Translations under genes and position numbers: made by a program
Shown here: piece by piece, positions 8,792 to 17,266 of the stretch
Layout of the letters: every line of letters begins with the position of its first letter
Position numbering within the stretch: the first letter of the stretch is position 1
DNA from: Streptomyces qinglanensis
GTDB lineage: Bacteria > Actinomycetota > Actinomycetes > Streptomycetales > Streptomycetaceae
Direction of reading: 5' to 3'
Assembly: GCF_900111245.1 (NCBI RefSeq)
Contig: NZ_FOGO01000011.1
Span: 124,001-188,000, forward strand
Length of the DNA stretch: 64,000 nucleotides
Notes under the pieces: generated by a model
What the model was told of the DNA's origin: nothing
Database searches by the model: none
The model's input: the letters and a program-made list of their open reading frames with translations, nothing else

Positions 8792-9810
8792 CCGCACCCG
8801 GGCGGCCGGGCGGCGGTGCCCGCGGCAGGGTCGGCGCCGGAGGCGATGCCGGGGCCGGCGGCGGGACCGAGGTCCTGCGCGGTCTCCCGCACACAGCGGC
8901 GCAGCCAGCGGTGGGCAGGGTCCTTCTCGTAGCGGGGATGCCACGCCTGTGCGATGGGGAGGGCCGGCAGCTCCAGCGGGATCTCGAAGGCGACCAGGCC
9001 GAGCCGGTCCAGTTGGGCTGCGCCCAGCCGCCGCCCGGTGCGGGCCACCAGATCGGTCTGCGCGACCACCATCAGGGCGGCGGCCAGCGTCGGGACCGAG
9101 GCGACCACCCGGCGCCGCAGCCCGCGCGCGGCCAGCAGTTCGTCGATCGGCCCGTGGAACCTGCCGCGGCGTGAGGCCGTCACGTGGTCCGCAGCGGCGA
9201 ACCGTTCCGCGGTCAGCTCTCCGTCCAGCAGCGGATGCCCCCGGCGGACGACGCCGACGTTGGTGTCGGTGAAGACGTGTTCCACCCGGGTCTCCGGCGT
9301 CGGTGCGTCCACTACGCCCAGTTCCAGGTCGGCGACGCCCTCGCGCAGCGCCGTGGAGTCCCCGGGCCCCTCCGGGAGCAACCGCAGCGAGACGCCCGGC
9401 GCCTGCGCGCGCATCCGCTCCAGCAGCCGCATCCCGACCAGCGTCAGCAGCGCGTCGTCGGCCAGCAGCGTGAACGTGCGCTCCAGCGCTGCGGGTTCGA
9501 AGTCGCCGTCCGCTCCGGGAGTGAGGACCGCCTCGGCGCGCTCCACGATCCCCCGCACCTCCCCGGCCAGTTCCAGCGCACGCGGCGTGGGCACCATGTG
9601 CCGCCCGGACCGCACCAGCACCGGATCGTCCAGCGCCCGCCGCACGCGGGTCAGCGTGCGGCTCATGGCGGGTGTGGACAGGTGCAGGCGCCGCGCGGCT
9701 CCGGTGACGCTGCCCTCGGTGAGCAGCGCGTCGAGGGCGGTGAGCAGGTTGAGGTCCAACGACGGGGCCGAGCCGCGGGGCGGCGGGTAGCTGGATTGCA
9801 CGCGAGGCAA
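8761..9810 (-). CDS. LysR-family transcriptional regulator
   Basis: This 349-residue regulator has an N-terminal winged helix-turn-helix at about residues 18-77: L-D-L-N-L-L-T-A-L-D-A-L-L, then V-T-G-A-A-R-R-L-H-L-S-T-P-A-M-S-R, then D-P-V-L-V-R. A periplasmic-binding-protein-like effector domain follows. It is divergent from a DHA2 exporter gene, the usual arrangement for a regulator that controls a neighbouring transporter. The start is either TTG at 9810, with AAGGGA 4 nt upstream, or GTG at 9801 in the same frame. The C-terminal 30 residues extend into the convergent secreted-protein gene, so the 3' ends overlap. The inducer is not evident. Confidence 0.9.
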   Translation of the reverse strand: MPRVQSSYPPPRGSAPSLDLNLLTALDALLTEGSVTGAARRLHLSTPAMSRTLTRVRRALDDPVLVRSGRHMVPTPRALELAGEVRGIVERAEAVLTPGADGDFEPAALERTFTLLADDALLTLVGMRLLERMRAQAPGVSLRLLPEGPGDSTALREGVADLELGVVDAPTPETRVEHVFTDTNVGVVRRGHPLLDGELTAERFAAADHVTASRRGRFHGPIDELLAARGLRRRVVASVPTLAAALMVVAQTDLVARTGRRLGAAQLDRLGLVAFEIPLELPALPIAQAWHPRYEKDPAHRWLRRCVRETAQDLGPAAGPGIASGADPAAGTAARPPGCGYTDSEGGSS

Positions 9811-9831
9811 CTTTCCCTTGCAGAGGTTGCA
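9796..9831. promoter_or_regulatory. Three TTGCA repeats, candidate LysR operator
   Basis: TTGCA occurs at 9796-9800, 9818-9822 and 9827-9831, with starts 22 and 9 bp apart. The last copy is part of TTGCAATTGAA. The cluster spans the LysR start codon and the LysR/exporter divergent region, where LysR proteins typically bind TTGCAA-like half sites. Binding is inferred. Confidence 0.4.
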
Positions 9832-9965
9832 ATTGAAGTAATCCGGATGAGCTGCCTACCGTACTGGTGCACGCCGGACGCCCCCACCGGACGGTGCGCC
9901 GACAGCCGCCGCGGCCGCGCGGCAGGGCGCCCGCATCCGCGTCCGCGTCCGCGTTCCGCGCCCGG

Positions 9966-10008
9966 TTCCCTTCCTCTCTCTTCTCTCTTCTCTCTTCTCT
10001 CTCCTTCT
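9966..10008 (+). repeat. 43-nt polypyrimidine tract with CTCTCTT repeats
   Basis: Forty-three consecutive pyrimidines include three perfect tandem copies of CTCTCTT (9976-9996) and a degenerate fourth. Pyrimidine bias continues with few purines to about 10070, just before the exporter's ribosome binding site. This lies in the probable 5' leader of the DHA2 exporter mRNA and is very unlike the surrounding GC-rich DNA. Confidence 0.85.
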
Positions 10009-10082
10009 GTCTTCTCGCTTCTTCTCTCTTCCTTCCTGCTTCCTGCCTTCCGCCTCTCCTCACGCCTCTTCGGGGGACACCC

Positions 10083-11684
10083 ATGCCTGAACACACCCAG
10101 CGGCCCGCGGCCGCCCCGGCGCGCCACAGCACCGTGCTCGGACTGATGTCGGCGTGCGTCGTGCTCGCCGTCGCCCTGGTGGCCGCCGTCAACCTGGCGC
10201 TGCCCGATCTGCGCGCCGGCAGCCTGCACCCCAGTTCCGCGCAACTGCTGTGGATCGTCGACTCCTACCTGCTGCTCTTCGCCGGACTGCTCATCCCCGC
10301 CGGGGCGCTGGGCGACCGGCGCGGTCCCAAAGGCGCCCTGCTGTGCGGACTCGGCCTCTTCACCGCGGGCTGCCTGCTGACGGCACTCGCCCCGAACGTG
10401 ACCGTCCTGGTCGCAGCGCGCGGGCTCGCCGGTGCCGGCGCGGCGCTGGTGATGCCCGCGACGCTGTCCCTCGCCGTGCGCACCGCACCGCACGGGCGCC
10501 GCGCGCACGCCGTCGCCGTATGGACCGGTGCGACCGGCGTCGCCGGGCTGCTGGGCAACCTCGGCGGCGGCCTCGTGCTCCAGTACCTGCCCTGGCAGGG
10601 CCTGTTCTGGGTCGCGGCCCCCGCCGCGCTGCTGCTGCTGGCGCTGACCGCCCGGCTGACCCCGCGGCTCGCCGCCGCTCCGGCCGGGCCGACCGATCCG
10701 GCGGGTACCGCACTGCTGGTGCTCGGCTCCCTGGCGCTGCTCACCGCGCTCATCGAGGGCCCCGGCCGCGGCTGGGACTCCCCTCCGGTGCTCGGCTCCT
10801 TCGCGCTGGCCGCACTGCTGCTGGGCGCTCTCGCGGCACACGGGATGCGGGCCCGGAACCCGCTGGTGGACCCGCGGCTCCTCCGGTCACGGCCGCTGCG
10901 GGCGGGCGTGCTGGGAGTGTCGGCCATCTTCTTCGGGATGTACGCCCTGTTCTTCGTCAACGCCCAGTACCTGCAGTACGCCAAGGGCTACTCCCCCGCC
11001 CTCGCCGGGCTCGCGATCGGGCCGCTCGCCGTCGCCATGCTGGTGGTCTCCCGCCTCAGTCCCCGCCTCTCCCTGCGGATCGGGCCACGCGCCACGGTTG
11101 CGGCCGGACTGGCCTGCCTGGCCGCCGGGCTCGGCCTGCTCTCCCTCGTCGACGGCGCGACGCCCTACCCGCCCTACGCCGGCATCCTCCTGGTACTGGC
11201 CGTCGGAATGGGGCTGGCGACGCCGTCGCTCTCGCTGACGGTGATCGGCTCGCTGCCCGCCGAGCGTGCCGGGCTCGGCTCCGGACTCAACGGCGCGGCC
11301 CGGGAGTTCGGCAGCGCCCTCGGCGTCGCCGCGATGGGCACCGTGCTGGCTTCCCGCACCGGCGGGTTCACGGACGGCATGTCCGCCGGGTTCCGGCTCG
11401 CGGCAGCCGTCGTCGCGGTGCTGGGCGCGGTCACCGTGGTCTGGCTGCGGCCCGTTCCCGGCAGGGCGGAGAGCGGCTCCGGCCCTGCCGGGAACGGACG
11501 GGAGGCGGCGGCGGACCGGGACGCGGGGAACGGACGGGACGCGGCGGCGGACGGTGACGCGGGGAACGGACGGGACGCGGGGCGGGGTCAGGACGCGGCG
11601 GAGGGGCGGACGGACGCGGAGCCGGGCGCCCGGTCCTCGTCGTCCGGAGCGCAGGCGGCGGCGACCGCCACCCCGTCCTCGTAG
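10083..11684 (+). CDS. DHA2-family MFS drug exporter
   Basis: This 533-residue membrane protein is a proton-driven efflux transporter of the EmrB/QacA type with about 14 predicted membrane segments. The loop between helices 2 and 3 has G-A-L-G-D-R-R-G-P-K (the MFS motif A), and W-I-V-D-S-Y in helix 2 is typical of DHA2 exporters. The divergent LysR regulator probably controls it. The ATG has GGGGGA 6 nt upstream. The last 65 or so residues are a hydrophilic G-N-G-R-(E/D)-A-A-A-D tail made by 36-bp tandem DNA repeats (11491-11562 plus a partial copy). This tail overlaps the convergent NTF2-like gene by 97 bp and probably has no transport function. Confidence 0.9.
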   Translation: MPEHTQRPAAAPARHSTVLGLMSACVVLAVALVAAVNLALPDLRAGSLHPSSAQLLWIVDSYLLLFAGLLIPAGALGDRRGPKGALLCGLGLFTAGCLLTALAPNVTVLVAARGLAGAGAALVMPATLSLAVRTAPHGRRAHAVAVWTGATGVAGLLGNLGGGLVLQYLPWQGLFWVAAPAALLLLALTARLTPRLAAAPAGPTDPAGTALLVLGSLALLTALIEGPGRGWDSPPVLGSFALAALLLGALAAHGMRARNPLVDPRLLRSRPLRAGVLGVSAIFFGMYALFFVNAQYLQYAKGYSPALAGLAIGPLAVAMLVVSRLSPRLSLRIGPRATVAAGLACLAAGLGLLSLVDGATPYPPYAGILLVLAVGMGLATPSLSLTVIGSLPAERAGLGSGLNGAAREFGSALGVAAMGTVLASRTGGFTDGMSAGFRLAAAVVAVLGAVTVVWLRPVPGRAESGSGPAGNGREAAADRDAGNGRDAAADGDAGNGRDAGRGQDAAEGRTDAEPGARSSSSGAQAAATATPSS

Positions 11685-12160
11685 AGGTGGTACCGCACCA
11701 CCAGTCCCTGCTCGACGGTCAGCCGCAGCGCGAAGGGGGCGAAGAACTCCTTGCCCGTCGCGCGGACCCGGCCGGCCAGGTTGCCGGTCACGACCGCCTC
11801 GTCCCCTTCCACGACGAGCGCCTCCAAGGGCCGCCCGCGGGGCGCCATCGGCTCCACCCCGGCGGCCAGCTCACGGAAGTGCGCGGCGACATCCGCACGA
11901 GTCGGCCGCGGACGCACCCAGGGCACCGTGGGGTTCTCGGCGATCATCCAGTCCACCTGCTCGGCGAACAGCGCGGCGACCCGCTCCGGGTCCCCGGCGC
12001 CGACACGGGAGAGGAATTCCTCGACCACGGCCCGCGTGTCCGGGGCGGGGGTTGTGGCGACGGAGTCTGCCGGGGTCGCCGGGCCGCTCTTCTGGTCGGC
12101 GACCGGGCCGGTCTTCGGGGCGGCTGCTGCGGGCGTGGGGACTGTCTGCGTTCCGGTCAT
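11588..12160 (-). CDS. NTF2/SnoaL-like domain protein
   Basis: This 190-residue protein has a Pro/Ala/Thr-rich N-terminal tail of about 40 residues followed by an NTF2-like fold typical of SnoaL/ketosteroid-isomerase relatives: V-V-E-E-F-L-S-R-V-G-A-G-D, then V-A-A-L-F-A-E-Q-V-D-W, then a beta-rich half ending in V-V-R-Y-H-L-Y-E-D-G. Such domains bind small hydrophobic molecules or act as isomerases and cyclases, but no substrate can be named. The start is an ATG at 12160. It is convergent with, and overlaps the tail of, the DHA2 exporter. The last 20 residues are low-complexity and may be overextended. Confidence 0.85.
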   Translation of the reverse strand: MTGTQTVPTPAAAAPKTGPVADQKSGPATPADSVATTPAPDTRAVVEEFLSRVGAGDPERVAALFAEQVDWMIAENPTVPWVRPRPTRADVAAHFRELAAGVEPMAPRGRPLEALVVEGDEAVVTGNLAGRVRATGKEFFAPFALRLTVEQGLVVRYHLYEDGVAVAAACAPDDEDRAPGSASVRPSAAS

Positions 12161-12263
12161 GCCTCAATAGTGGCCGCCCGGTGCTGGGGACGCGATTACC
12201 TGCCGGGTCATCGACGGGCACCCGGGGGTGCCGGCTCCGGCGGCCGCCGCCCCGGCCGGGCCG

Positions 12264-13295
12264 TCACTCCTGGGCCCGCAGCAGGCCCTCGCCCGCGGCG
12301 GTGCGATGGTAGAGCACCGAGCGGCCCGCCCGGCGCCCCTGGATCAACCGGGCGTCCCGCAGCACCCTCAGGTGGCGGCCGACCGAGCCCAGCCCCTGCC
12401 CGGTGAGCGCGACGAGCTGCGTGGTGCTCTTCGGGGAGTCGAGGAGCACCAGGACCGCGGCCCGCGCGGGACCGAGCAGCGCACCCAACGCCTCCGGCAC
12501 GGCCGGATGGCCGGAGTCGGCGAGCGCTCCGGAGCAGGGGTAGACCACGGCGTAGCGGGGCCGGACCCCGGTGGGCGGACGGGCCCGGCCCTCCGGCACG
12601 CCGACTGGGAGCGCCTCCCAGCTCACCCATCCGGTGTGCGGTGTGACGGGGACGAACATCAGCCGTGCGCCGTCCAGTTCGCGCGGCGGATAGTTCCGCG
12701 CGTTGATCTGGAGGCGGCTCCCGCCGAGCCAGCGCATGCCCGGCCGCATGTTGCCGAGCGCCGCGGCCCAGCCGGCCCGGCCGAGTTGGGCGGTGCGCGC
12801 CACCACGTCGGCCTCGATGATCCGGCGGCGCCGCGGCCAGTACGGCAGCACCGTCTCGCGCCACACCCACTCCAGGGTGTCGGCCGTGCGGAGCGGCAGG
12901 TCGTCGCGGTGCAGGACGCCGGGCAGCGGACCCGAGCCGCCCAGCGACACCAGCAGGTCGGTACGGGCCACCTCCGGCGGGGTCGCGCGCACGCACGCGA
13001 GTTCCTCCTCGAAGGACGCGGCGGCGGCACCCCGTGCGTCGGGGTCGGGCGGCGGGGTGAGGAAGTCCGCGTTCCAGGTGGGGCCGAGCGCGGCGCGGAT
13101 GAGCTGTTCGGTGACCGGGTCGGCGGCCTGGCGGGCGCGGTAGGCGGGCCGGTGGGCAGCGAGCCAGGCGCGTTCGCCGGGGTGGGCCGCGCTGCCGCGC
13201 TCCAAGACCTTGAGGCCGGCGATCGTCTCCGCCAGCGGGGACACCACGAAGCGGCTGCCCGCCAAGGTGTCGGCGCTGACCTGCCACCATCCCAT
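12264..13295 (-). CDS. ArsR-like winged-helix regulator
   Basis: This 343-residue protein carries a C-terminal winged helix with the ArsR/SmtB pattern: L-L-D-S-P-K-S-T-T-Q-L-V-A-L-T-G then S-V-G-R-H-L-R-V-L-R-D-A-R-L-I near residues 290-325, ending with R-S-V-L-Y-H-R-T-A. The N-terminal 270 residues are a conserved actinobacterial extension that probably senses a ligand; no metal-binding Cys pair is visible. It is divergent from an MFS transporter gene across a repeat-rich 264-bp gap, so it probably represses that transporter. The start is an ATG at 13295 (M-G-W-W-Q-V). Confidence 0.87.
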   Translation of the reverse strand: MGWWQVSADTLAGSRFVVSPLAETIAGLKVLERGSAAHPGERAWLAAHRPAYRARQAADPVTEQLIRAALGPTWNADFLTPPPDPDARGAAAASFEEELACVRATPPEVARTDLLVSLGGSGPLPGVLHRDDLPLRTADTLEWVWRETVLPYWPRRRRIIEADVVARTAQLGRAGWAAALGNMRPGMRWLGGSRLQINARNYPPRELDGARLMFVPVTPHTGWVSWEALPVGVPEGRARPPTGVRPRYAVVYPCSGALADSGHPAVPEALGALLGPARAAVLVLLDSPKSTTQLVALTGQGLGSVGRHLRVLRDARLIQGRRAGRSVLYHRTAAGEGLLRAQE

Positions 13296-13315
13296 GTCCC
13301 CCGCCGCCCCCTGCC

Positions 13316-13466
13316 GATCCGCTCCGGCGACCCGATCCGGCGACCCGATCCCATCCGATCCGGGGACCCGATCCGCCGATCCGATCCGGTCCCGCCGTCG
13401 CCGTCGTCGTCCCTGTCGCCGCCGTCATCCCGTCGTCCCCGTCGCCGCCGTCGTCCCGTCGTCCCC
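13316..13466. repeat. GATCCG-rich and 26-bp tandem repeats in divergent intergenic
   Basis: Between the ArsR-like gene and the MFS gene, GATCC recurs many times in 13316-13390, mostly within C-C-C-G-A-T-C-C-G contexts. This is followed by a 26-bp tandem duplication (13415-13440 and 13441-13466, one mismatch) of a GTC/GCC-rich unit. The gap must contain both promoters, so the GATCCG copies could be operator arrays or neutral repeats. Confidence 0.7.
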
Positions 13467-13559
13467 GCCGCCGCCCGTCCCGAGCGGGCGTCCGCGTCGA
13501 GGTTTCGCTCTGCCGCGAAACAGTAACCGGCCGCCGCCGTCCTCCCGAGACTTCCCGGC

Positions 13560-14750
13560 ATGCGCACCTACCGCGAACTCTTCCGGACTCCCGAGTTCCG
13601 TCCGCTCTTCCTCACCAGCACCTTCCAGGTGGCCGGACAGACGGTGAGCGGCCTGGCCCTGGGGACCCTGCTCTACACCGCCACCGGCTCCCCGCTGCTG
13701 TCCTCGCTCGCGATGTTCGGCCCCTCGCTGGCCCAGCTCATCGGCGCGACGACCCTGCTGTCGGCCGCCGACCGGCTGCCGCCCCGCACCGCGCTGGCCG
13801 GGCTGCTCCTGGCGTTCTCACTCGGTACCGCCGCGCAGACCCTTCCGGGGCTGCCCGTCGCGGGATCGTTCGCCCTGCTGCTGATACTCGGGATCCTGGC
13901 CTCCCTGGGCGGCGGGGTGCGCTACGGGCTGCTCTCCGAGATCCTCCCCCGGGACGGCTACCTCCTCGGCCGCTCCGTGCTCAACATGTCCAGCGGCATC
14001 ATGCAGATCGGCGGTTTCGCCCTCGGCGGGCTGCTCGTCACCCTCCTCTCGGCGCGCGGCACCCTGCTGGTCGGGGCCGCGCTGTACCTGGCGGGGGCGG
14101 TGGCGGCGCGGCTCGGCTTCGGGCGGCGTCCGGCTCGCGCCGCGGGCCGCCCCTCCCCCGCCGAGACCTGGCGGACCAACTCCCGGCTGTGGTCCTCCCC
14201 CGCCCGCCGGGCCGTCTACCTCGGGTTGTGGGTGCCCAACGGTCTGGTGGTGGGGTGCGAGTCGCTCTTCGTGCCGTACGCGCCGCGGGAGGCCGGGCTG
14301 CTGTTCGCCTGCGGAGCGGTGGGCATGCTGGCCGGGGACACGGTCGTCGGCCGCTGCCTGCCGCGGTCCTGGCGGACAGCGCTGGCCGTGCCGATGCTCG
14401 CGCTGCTCGCCTCCCCCTATCTGCTGTTCGTGCTGCACCCCGCGGTGCCGTTCGCGGCGGGACTCGTGATGCCGGCGTCCTTCGGCTTCGGTGCCAGTCT
14501 GCTGCTCCAGGAGCGGCTGATGGAGCGGACGCCGGAAGAGCTCAGCGGCCACGCGCTGGGCCTGCACTCCTCCGGAATGCTGGCCATGCAGGGCGTGGGG
14601 GCGGCCCTCGCGGGGGCCGTCGCGGAACGGACCTCTCCCGCGACCGCCATGGCCCTGGTCGCCGCCCTCTCACTGACGGTGACGCTCTCTCTCGCTTCTG
14701 CGCTCCGCTCCCGCTCCGAGCAGCAGGCCGGGACCCCGCGCAAAGCGTGA
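13560..14750 (+). CDS. MFS transporter
   Basis: This 396-residue membrane protein has about 12 hydrophobic segments and the MFS length. It begins with M-R-T-Y-R-E-L-F-R-T-P-E-F-R, the cytoplasmic lead-in common to actinobacterial MFS exporters. Small-residue-rich helices, such as G-I-L-A-S-L-G-G-G-V-R-Y-G-L-L-S-E and G-G-F-A-L-G-G-L-L-V-T-L-L, fit a permease core. The divergent ArsR-like gene is the likely regulator. The substrate is unknown. The ATG lies 5' of any other good start; the ribosome binding site is weak (CCCGGC only). Confidence 0.85.
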   Translation: MRTYRELFRTPEFRPLFLTSTFQVAGQTVSGLALGTLLYTATGSPLLSSLAMFGPSLAQLIGATTLLSAADRLPPRTALAGLLLAFSLGTAAQTLPGLPVAGSFALLLILGILASLGGGVRYGLLSEILPRDGYLLGRSVLNMSSGIMQIGGFALGGLLVTLLSARGTLLVGAALYLAGAVAARLGFGRRPARAAGRPSPAETWRTNSRLWSSPARRAVYLGLWVPNGLVVGCESLFVPYAPREAGLLFACGAVGMLAGDTVVGRCLPRSWRTALAVPMLALLASPYLLFVLHPAVPFAAGLVMPASFGFGASLLLQERLMERTPEELSGHALGLHSSGMLAMQGVGAALAGAVAERTSPATAMALVAALSLTVTLSLASALRSRSEQQAGTPRKA

Positions 14751-14787
14751 CCGGACCCCCACTCGCGAGGGATCTCGGGCCGCCTGC

Positions 14788-15180
14788 TCAGACCGGCTCG
14801 CCACCCACCCCCGAACGTCCCGCCGGAACCCCCACCAGCAGCACCGTCACCCGTCCCCGCACCCGCTCGCCGAGCACATTGGCGACGGCGTCGGTGATCG
14901 CGGATATCAATCCGGCGGGGGCTTCGGCGAAGTCGGGATGGTGGAAGAACCCCTCTCGGGAGCGCAGGGTGACGACCGGCGACGGCTCGTCGGTGACCTT
15001 CCCGCCCACGCCCCACCTTCCGCGGGGAATACCGAAGATCTCGACGCCGACCATCTCCCGGAACGGCTCCGGATAGACCGTCAGCGCGGCCTCCGTCAGC
15101 TCCTTGATGAGCTGCCCGCTCACGGGCGCGTCCTCCCCACCCAGTACTTCCTCGTGAACTTGCACCTCGAAGTGCGGCAT
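14788..15180 (-). CDS. Tautomerase-superfamily protein
   Basis: This 130-residue protein begins M-P-H-F-E-V-Q-V, so Met removal would expose Pro1, the catalytic residue of the 4-oxalocrotonate tautomerase superfamily. Its length is about that of two fused 60-residue beta-alpha-beta units, as in the longer family members. L-I-K-E-L-T-E-A-A and I-S-A-I-T-D-A-V-A-N-V-L-G are the two expected helices. It is divergent from a MarR regulator across a 109-bp gap with tandem operator-like repeats, so the pair is probably coregulated. The substrate is unknown. Confidence 0.78.
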   Translation of the reverse strand: MPHFEVQVHEEVLGGEDAPVSGQLIKELTEAALTVYPEPFREMVGVEIFGIPRGRWGVGGKVTDEPSPVVTLRSREGFFHHPDFAEAPAGLISAITDAVANVLGERVRGRVTVLLVGVPAGRSGVGGEPV

Positions 15181-15239
15181 GACGACCCTCCGATCGGCAA
15201 GGTGAAGTCCCGGATCGCTACCATCGCGAGACGAATCAC

Positions 15240-15269
15240 CTTTGACAGCAAAACATCTTTGACAGCAAA
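15240..15269. promoter_or_regulatory. Tandem CTTTGACAGCAAA repeats, candidate MarR operator
   Basis: A 13-bp direct repeat CTTTGACAGCAAA occurs at 15240-15252 and 15257-15269, offset by 17 bp. Each copy is also an inverted repeat TTTG-ACAG-CAAA, as expected for a dimeric MarR site. The pair sits between the MarR and tautomerase starts, immediately upstream of the MarR ribosome binding site GGAGG (15276-15280). TTGACA inside each copy also resembles a -35 hexamer. Confidence 0.65.
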
Positions 15270-15289
15270 GCTAATGGAGGTCCGTCGCC

Positions 15290-16021
15290 ATGTCAATGGA
15301 CGGTCACAGAGGGAGACGGGGGCAGGAAAAGGGGCGACGAGGGACCAACCAGGCGGCAACCCATGCAGCCCAGGAGGCCGACTCGGCGACCGGCGGGGGA
15401 AGCGGCGCCGGTGAAGGGGCCGACACCGGCGAAGGAGCCGAACGAGAGGCCGCTCAGACGGCTGTTCCGGAGGCAGCAGTTCCGGGGATATCGTCGAAGC
15501 CGGGAGCAGCGGCCACGCCCCCGGAGACAGGCGACCGGCAGGCGCCGATGGGCCGGCAGCGGGAGCTGGCCGAGGACGACGCCGTTCGCGCGCTCCTGTT
15601 GCTCATGCCGCGCATCGTCGGCCGGGTCAAGCGCATCCCCGTACCCGAGGAGCTGCAAGCCCTTGCGCTGGCTCCCCGTCATCTGTCCCTGCTCTCGTAC
15701 CTCCTCTTCGACGGTCCGATGACCGTCAACGAGCTCGCCACCCGCCTGGAGGTCGCCCCCACCACGGTCAGCCTCCTGGTGAGCGAGCTGAGCCGGAAGG
15801 GCGTGCTGGAACGGCAGGAGGACGAGAACGACCGGCGCCGTCGTATCGTGAGCATCACTCCGGCCCACAAGCCCACCATCTCCCGCTGGCTGGCCCGCGG
15901 TGCCGGTGCCTGGCGCCAGGTGCTGGGCGACCTCTCCCCCGCCGAGCGCGCCCTGGTCGTCGCCACCCTGCGCGCATACGAGGACGCGATGGCCGAGGAG
16001 GACGGCAACGGCGAGGACTGA
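15290..16021 (+). CDS. MarR-family transcriptional regulator
   Basis: This 243-residue protein has a disordered N-terminal half, rich in Gly, Glu and Ala (about 90 residues), and a MarR winged helix. The winged-helix part includes L-S-L-L-S-Y-L-L-F-D-G-P-M-T-V-N-E-L-A, then V-A-P-T-T-V-S-L-L-V-S-E-L-S-R-K-G-V-L, then the wing E-D-E-N-D-R-R-R-R-I-V. MarR dimers usually repress their own and divergent genes; here that would be the tautomerase. The ATG has GGAGG 9 nt upstream, favouring the long form, although an internal Met near residue 84 could start a core-length MarR. It ends in a 21-bp-stem terminator shared with mdh. Confidence 0.88.
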   Translation: MSMDGHRGRRGQEKGRRGTNQAATHAAQEADSATGGGSGAGEGADTGEGAEREAAQTAVPEAAVPGISSKPGAAATPPETGDRQAPMGRQRELAEDDAVRALLLLMPRIVGRVKRIPVPEELQALALAPRHLSLLSYLLFDGPMTVNELATRLEVAPTTVSLLVSELSRKGVLERQEDENDRRRRIVSITPAHKPTISRWLARGAGAWRQVLGDLSPAERALVVATLRAYEDAMAEEDGNGED

Positions 16022-16082
16022 CGCGGCCCGCGCGGGCCGCCGGGTGACGCGCACAAAGCGTCCGGAACGCGTCCCCGGAAAG

Positions 16083-16129
16083 CCCCGAGGGCCCGTGCGG
16101 ATCAGCTGGATCCGCACGGGCCCTCGGGG
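16083..16129. terminator. Bidirectional terminator, 21-bp perfect stem
   Basis: Arms 16083-16103 and 16109-16129 are perfectly complementary around the 5-nt loop AGCTG. The hairpin lies between the convergent MarR gene (ends 16021) and mdh (ends 16156), so it can terminate both. Confidence 0.85.
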
Positions 16130-16155
16130 CGGTGCGTGGCGGTGTCGCGGTCGGC

Positions 16156-17154
16156 TCAGACCAGGCCGAGGCCGCTGACCGCGTCCCGCTCCTCGGTCAG
16201 CTCCTGGACCGAGGCATCGATGCGGGTGCGGGAGAACTCGTTGATCTCCAGGCCCTGGACGATCTCGTAGGCGCCGTCCTTCGTGGTGACCGGGAAGGAG
16301 GAGATGATGCCCTCCGGCACGCCGTAGGAGCCGTCCGAGGGGATGCCCATGGAGGTCCAGTCGCCCTCGGCGGTGCCGTTGACCCAGGTGTGCACGTGGT
16401 CGACGGCGGCGTTCGCGGCGGAGGCGGCCGAGGAGGCGCCGCGGGCCTCGATGATGGCCGCGCCGCGCTTGGCGACGGTCGGGATGAACTCGTCGGCCAG
16501 CCACTTCTCGTCGTCCACGAGCTGGGCGGCGTTCTTGCCGGCGATCTCCGCGTGGAAGATGTCCGGGTACTGGGTGGCGGAGTGGTTGCCCCAGATCGTC
16601 AGCTTCTTGATGTCGGCGACGGTCGAACCGGTCTTCTTCGCGAGCTGGGTGAGGGCGCGGTTGTGGTCCAGGCGCGTCATGGCGGTGAACCGCTCGGCCG
16701 GAACGTCCGGCGCCGCCGAGCGGGCGATCAGCGCGTTGGTGTTGGCCGGGTTGCCGACCACCAGGACCTTGATGTCGTCGGCAGCGTGGTCGTTGATGGC
16801 CTTGCCCTGCGGCTTGAAGATGCCGCCGTTGGCCTCCAGCAGGTCGCCGCGCTCCATGCCCTTGGTGCGGGGCCGGGCGCCGACGAGCAGCGCCACGTTG
16901 GCGCCGTCGAAGGCGACGTTCGGGTCGTCGGCGATGTCGATGCCCTGGAGGAGCGGGAAGGCGCAGTCGTCCAGCTCCATGGCGGTGCCCTCGGCCGCCT
17001 TCAGCGCAGGGGTGATCTCCAGCAGGCGGAGCTTGACGGGGACGTCGGGGCCCAGCAACTGGCCGGAGGCGATCCGGAACAGCAGCGCGTAGCCGATCTG
17101 GCCTGCGGCGCCGGTGACGGTGACGGTGACGGGGCTGACGGGAGTGCGGGTCAT
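16156..17154 (-). CDS. mdh: Malate dehydrogenase
   Basis: This 332-residue NAD-dependent enzyme interconverts malate and oxaloacetate in the TCA cycle. The nucleotide fold shows T-G-A-A-G-Q-I-G at residues 14-21. The substrate-binding arginines lie in R-P-R-x-x-G-M-x-R (94-102) and T-R-L-D-H-N-R. Catalytic His191 is in W-G-N-H-S and pairs with Asp163. The length matches the cytosolic-type (MalDH group 2) enzymes of actinobacteria. The ATG at 17154 starts a single gene, about 110 bp downstream of the HTH-DUF2690 gene. Confidence 0.97.
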   Translation of the reverse strand: MTRTPVSPVTVTVTGAAGQIGYALLFRIASGQLLGPDVPVKLRLLEITPALKAAEGTAMELDDCAFPLLQGIDIADDPNVAFDGANVALLVGARPRTKGMERGDLLEANGGIFKPQGKAINDHAADDIKVLVVGNPANTNALIARSAAPDVPAERFTAMTRLDHNRALTQLAKKTGSTVADIKKLTIWGNHSATQYPDIFHAEIAGKNAAQLVDDEKWLADEFIPTVAKRGAAIIEARGASSAASAANAAVDHVHTWVNGTAEGDWTSMGIPSDGSYGVPEGIISSFPVTTKDGAYEIVQGLEINEFSRTRIDASVQELTEERDAVSGLGLV

Positions 17155-17266
17155 GGCGTTCTCCGTAGTACCTGACGTGGCTGGCGGGTGGCCGGAAGTC
17201 TCTCTACGTCAAGAGACCCATCGGCCAGGCTATCCGACCCCCCGTCCCGCGCACCCCCGGGTCCGC

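Noticed and set aside
9867..10082. Upstream in-frame extension of the DHA2 exporter
   Set aside because: It would translate the polypyrimidine tract into Ser/Leu/Phe repeats; ATG 10083 has a strong ribosome binding site and matches family starts.
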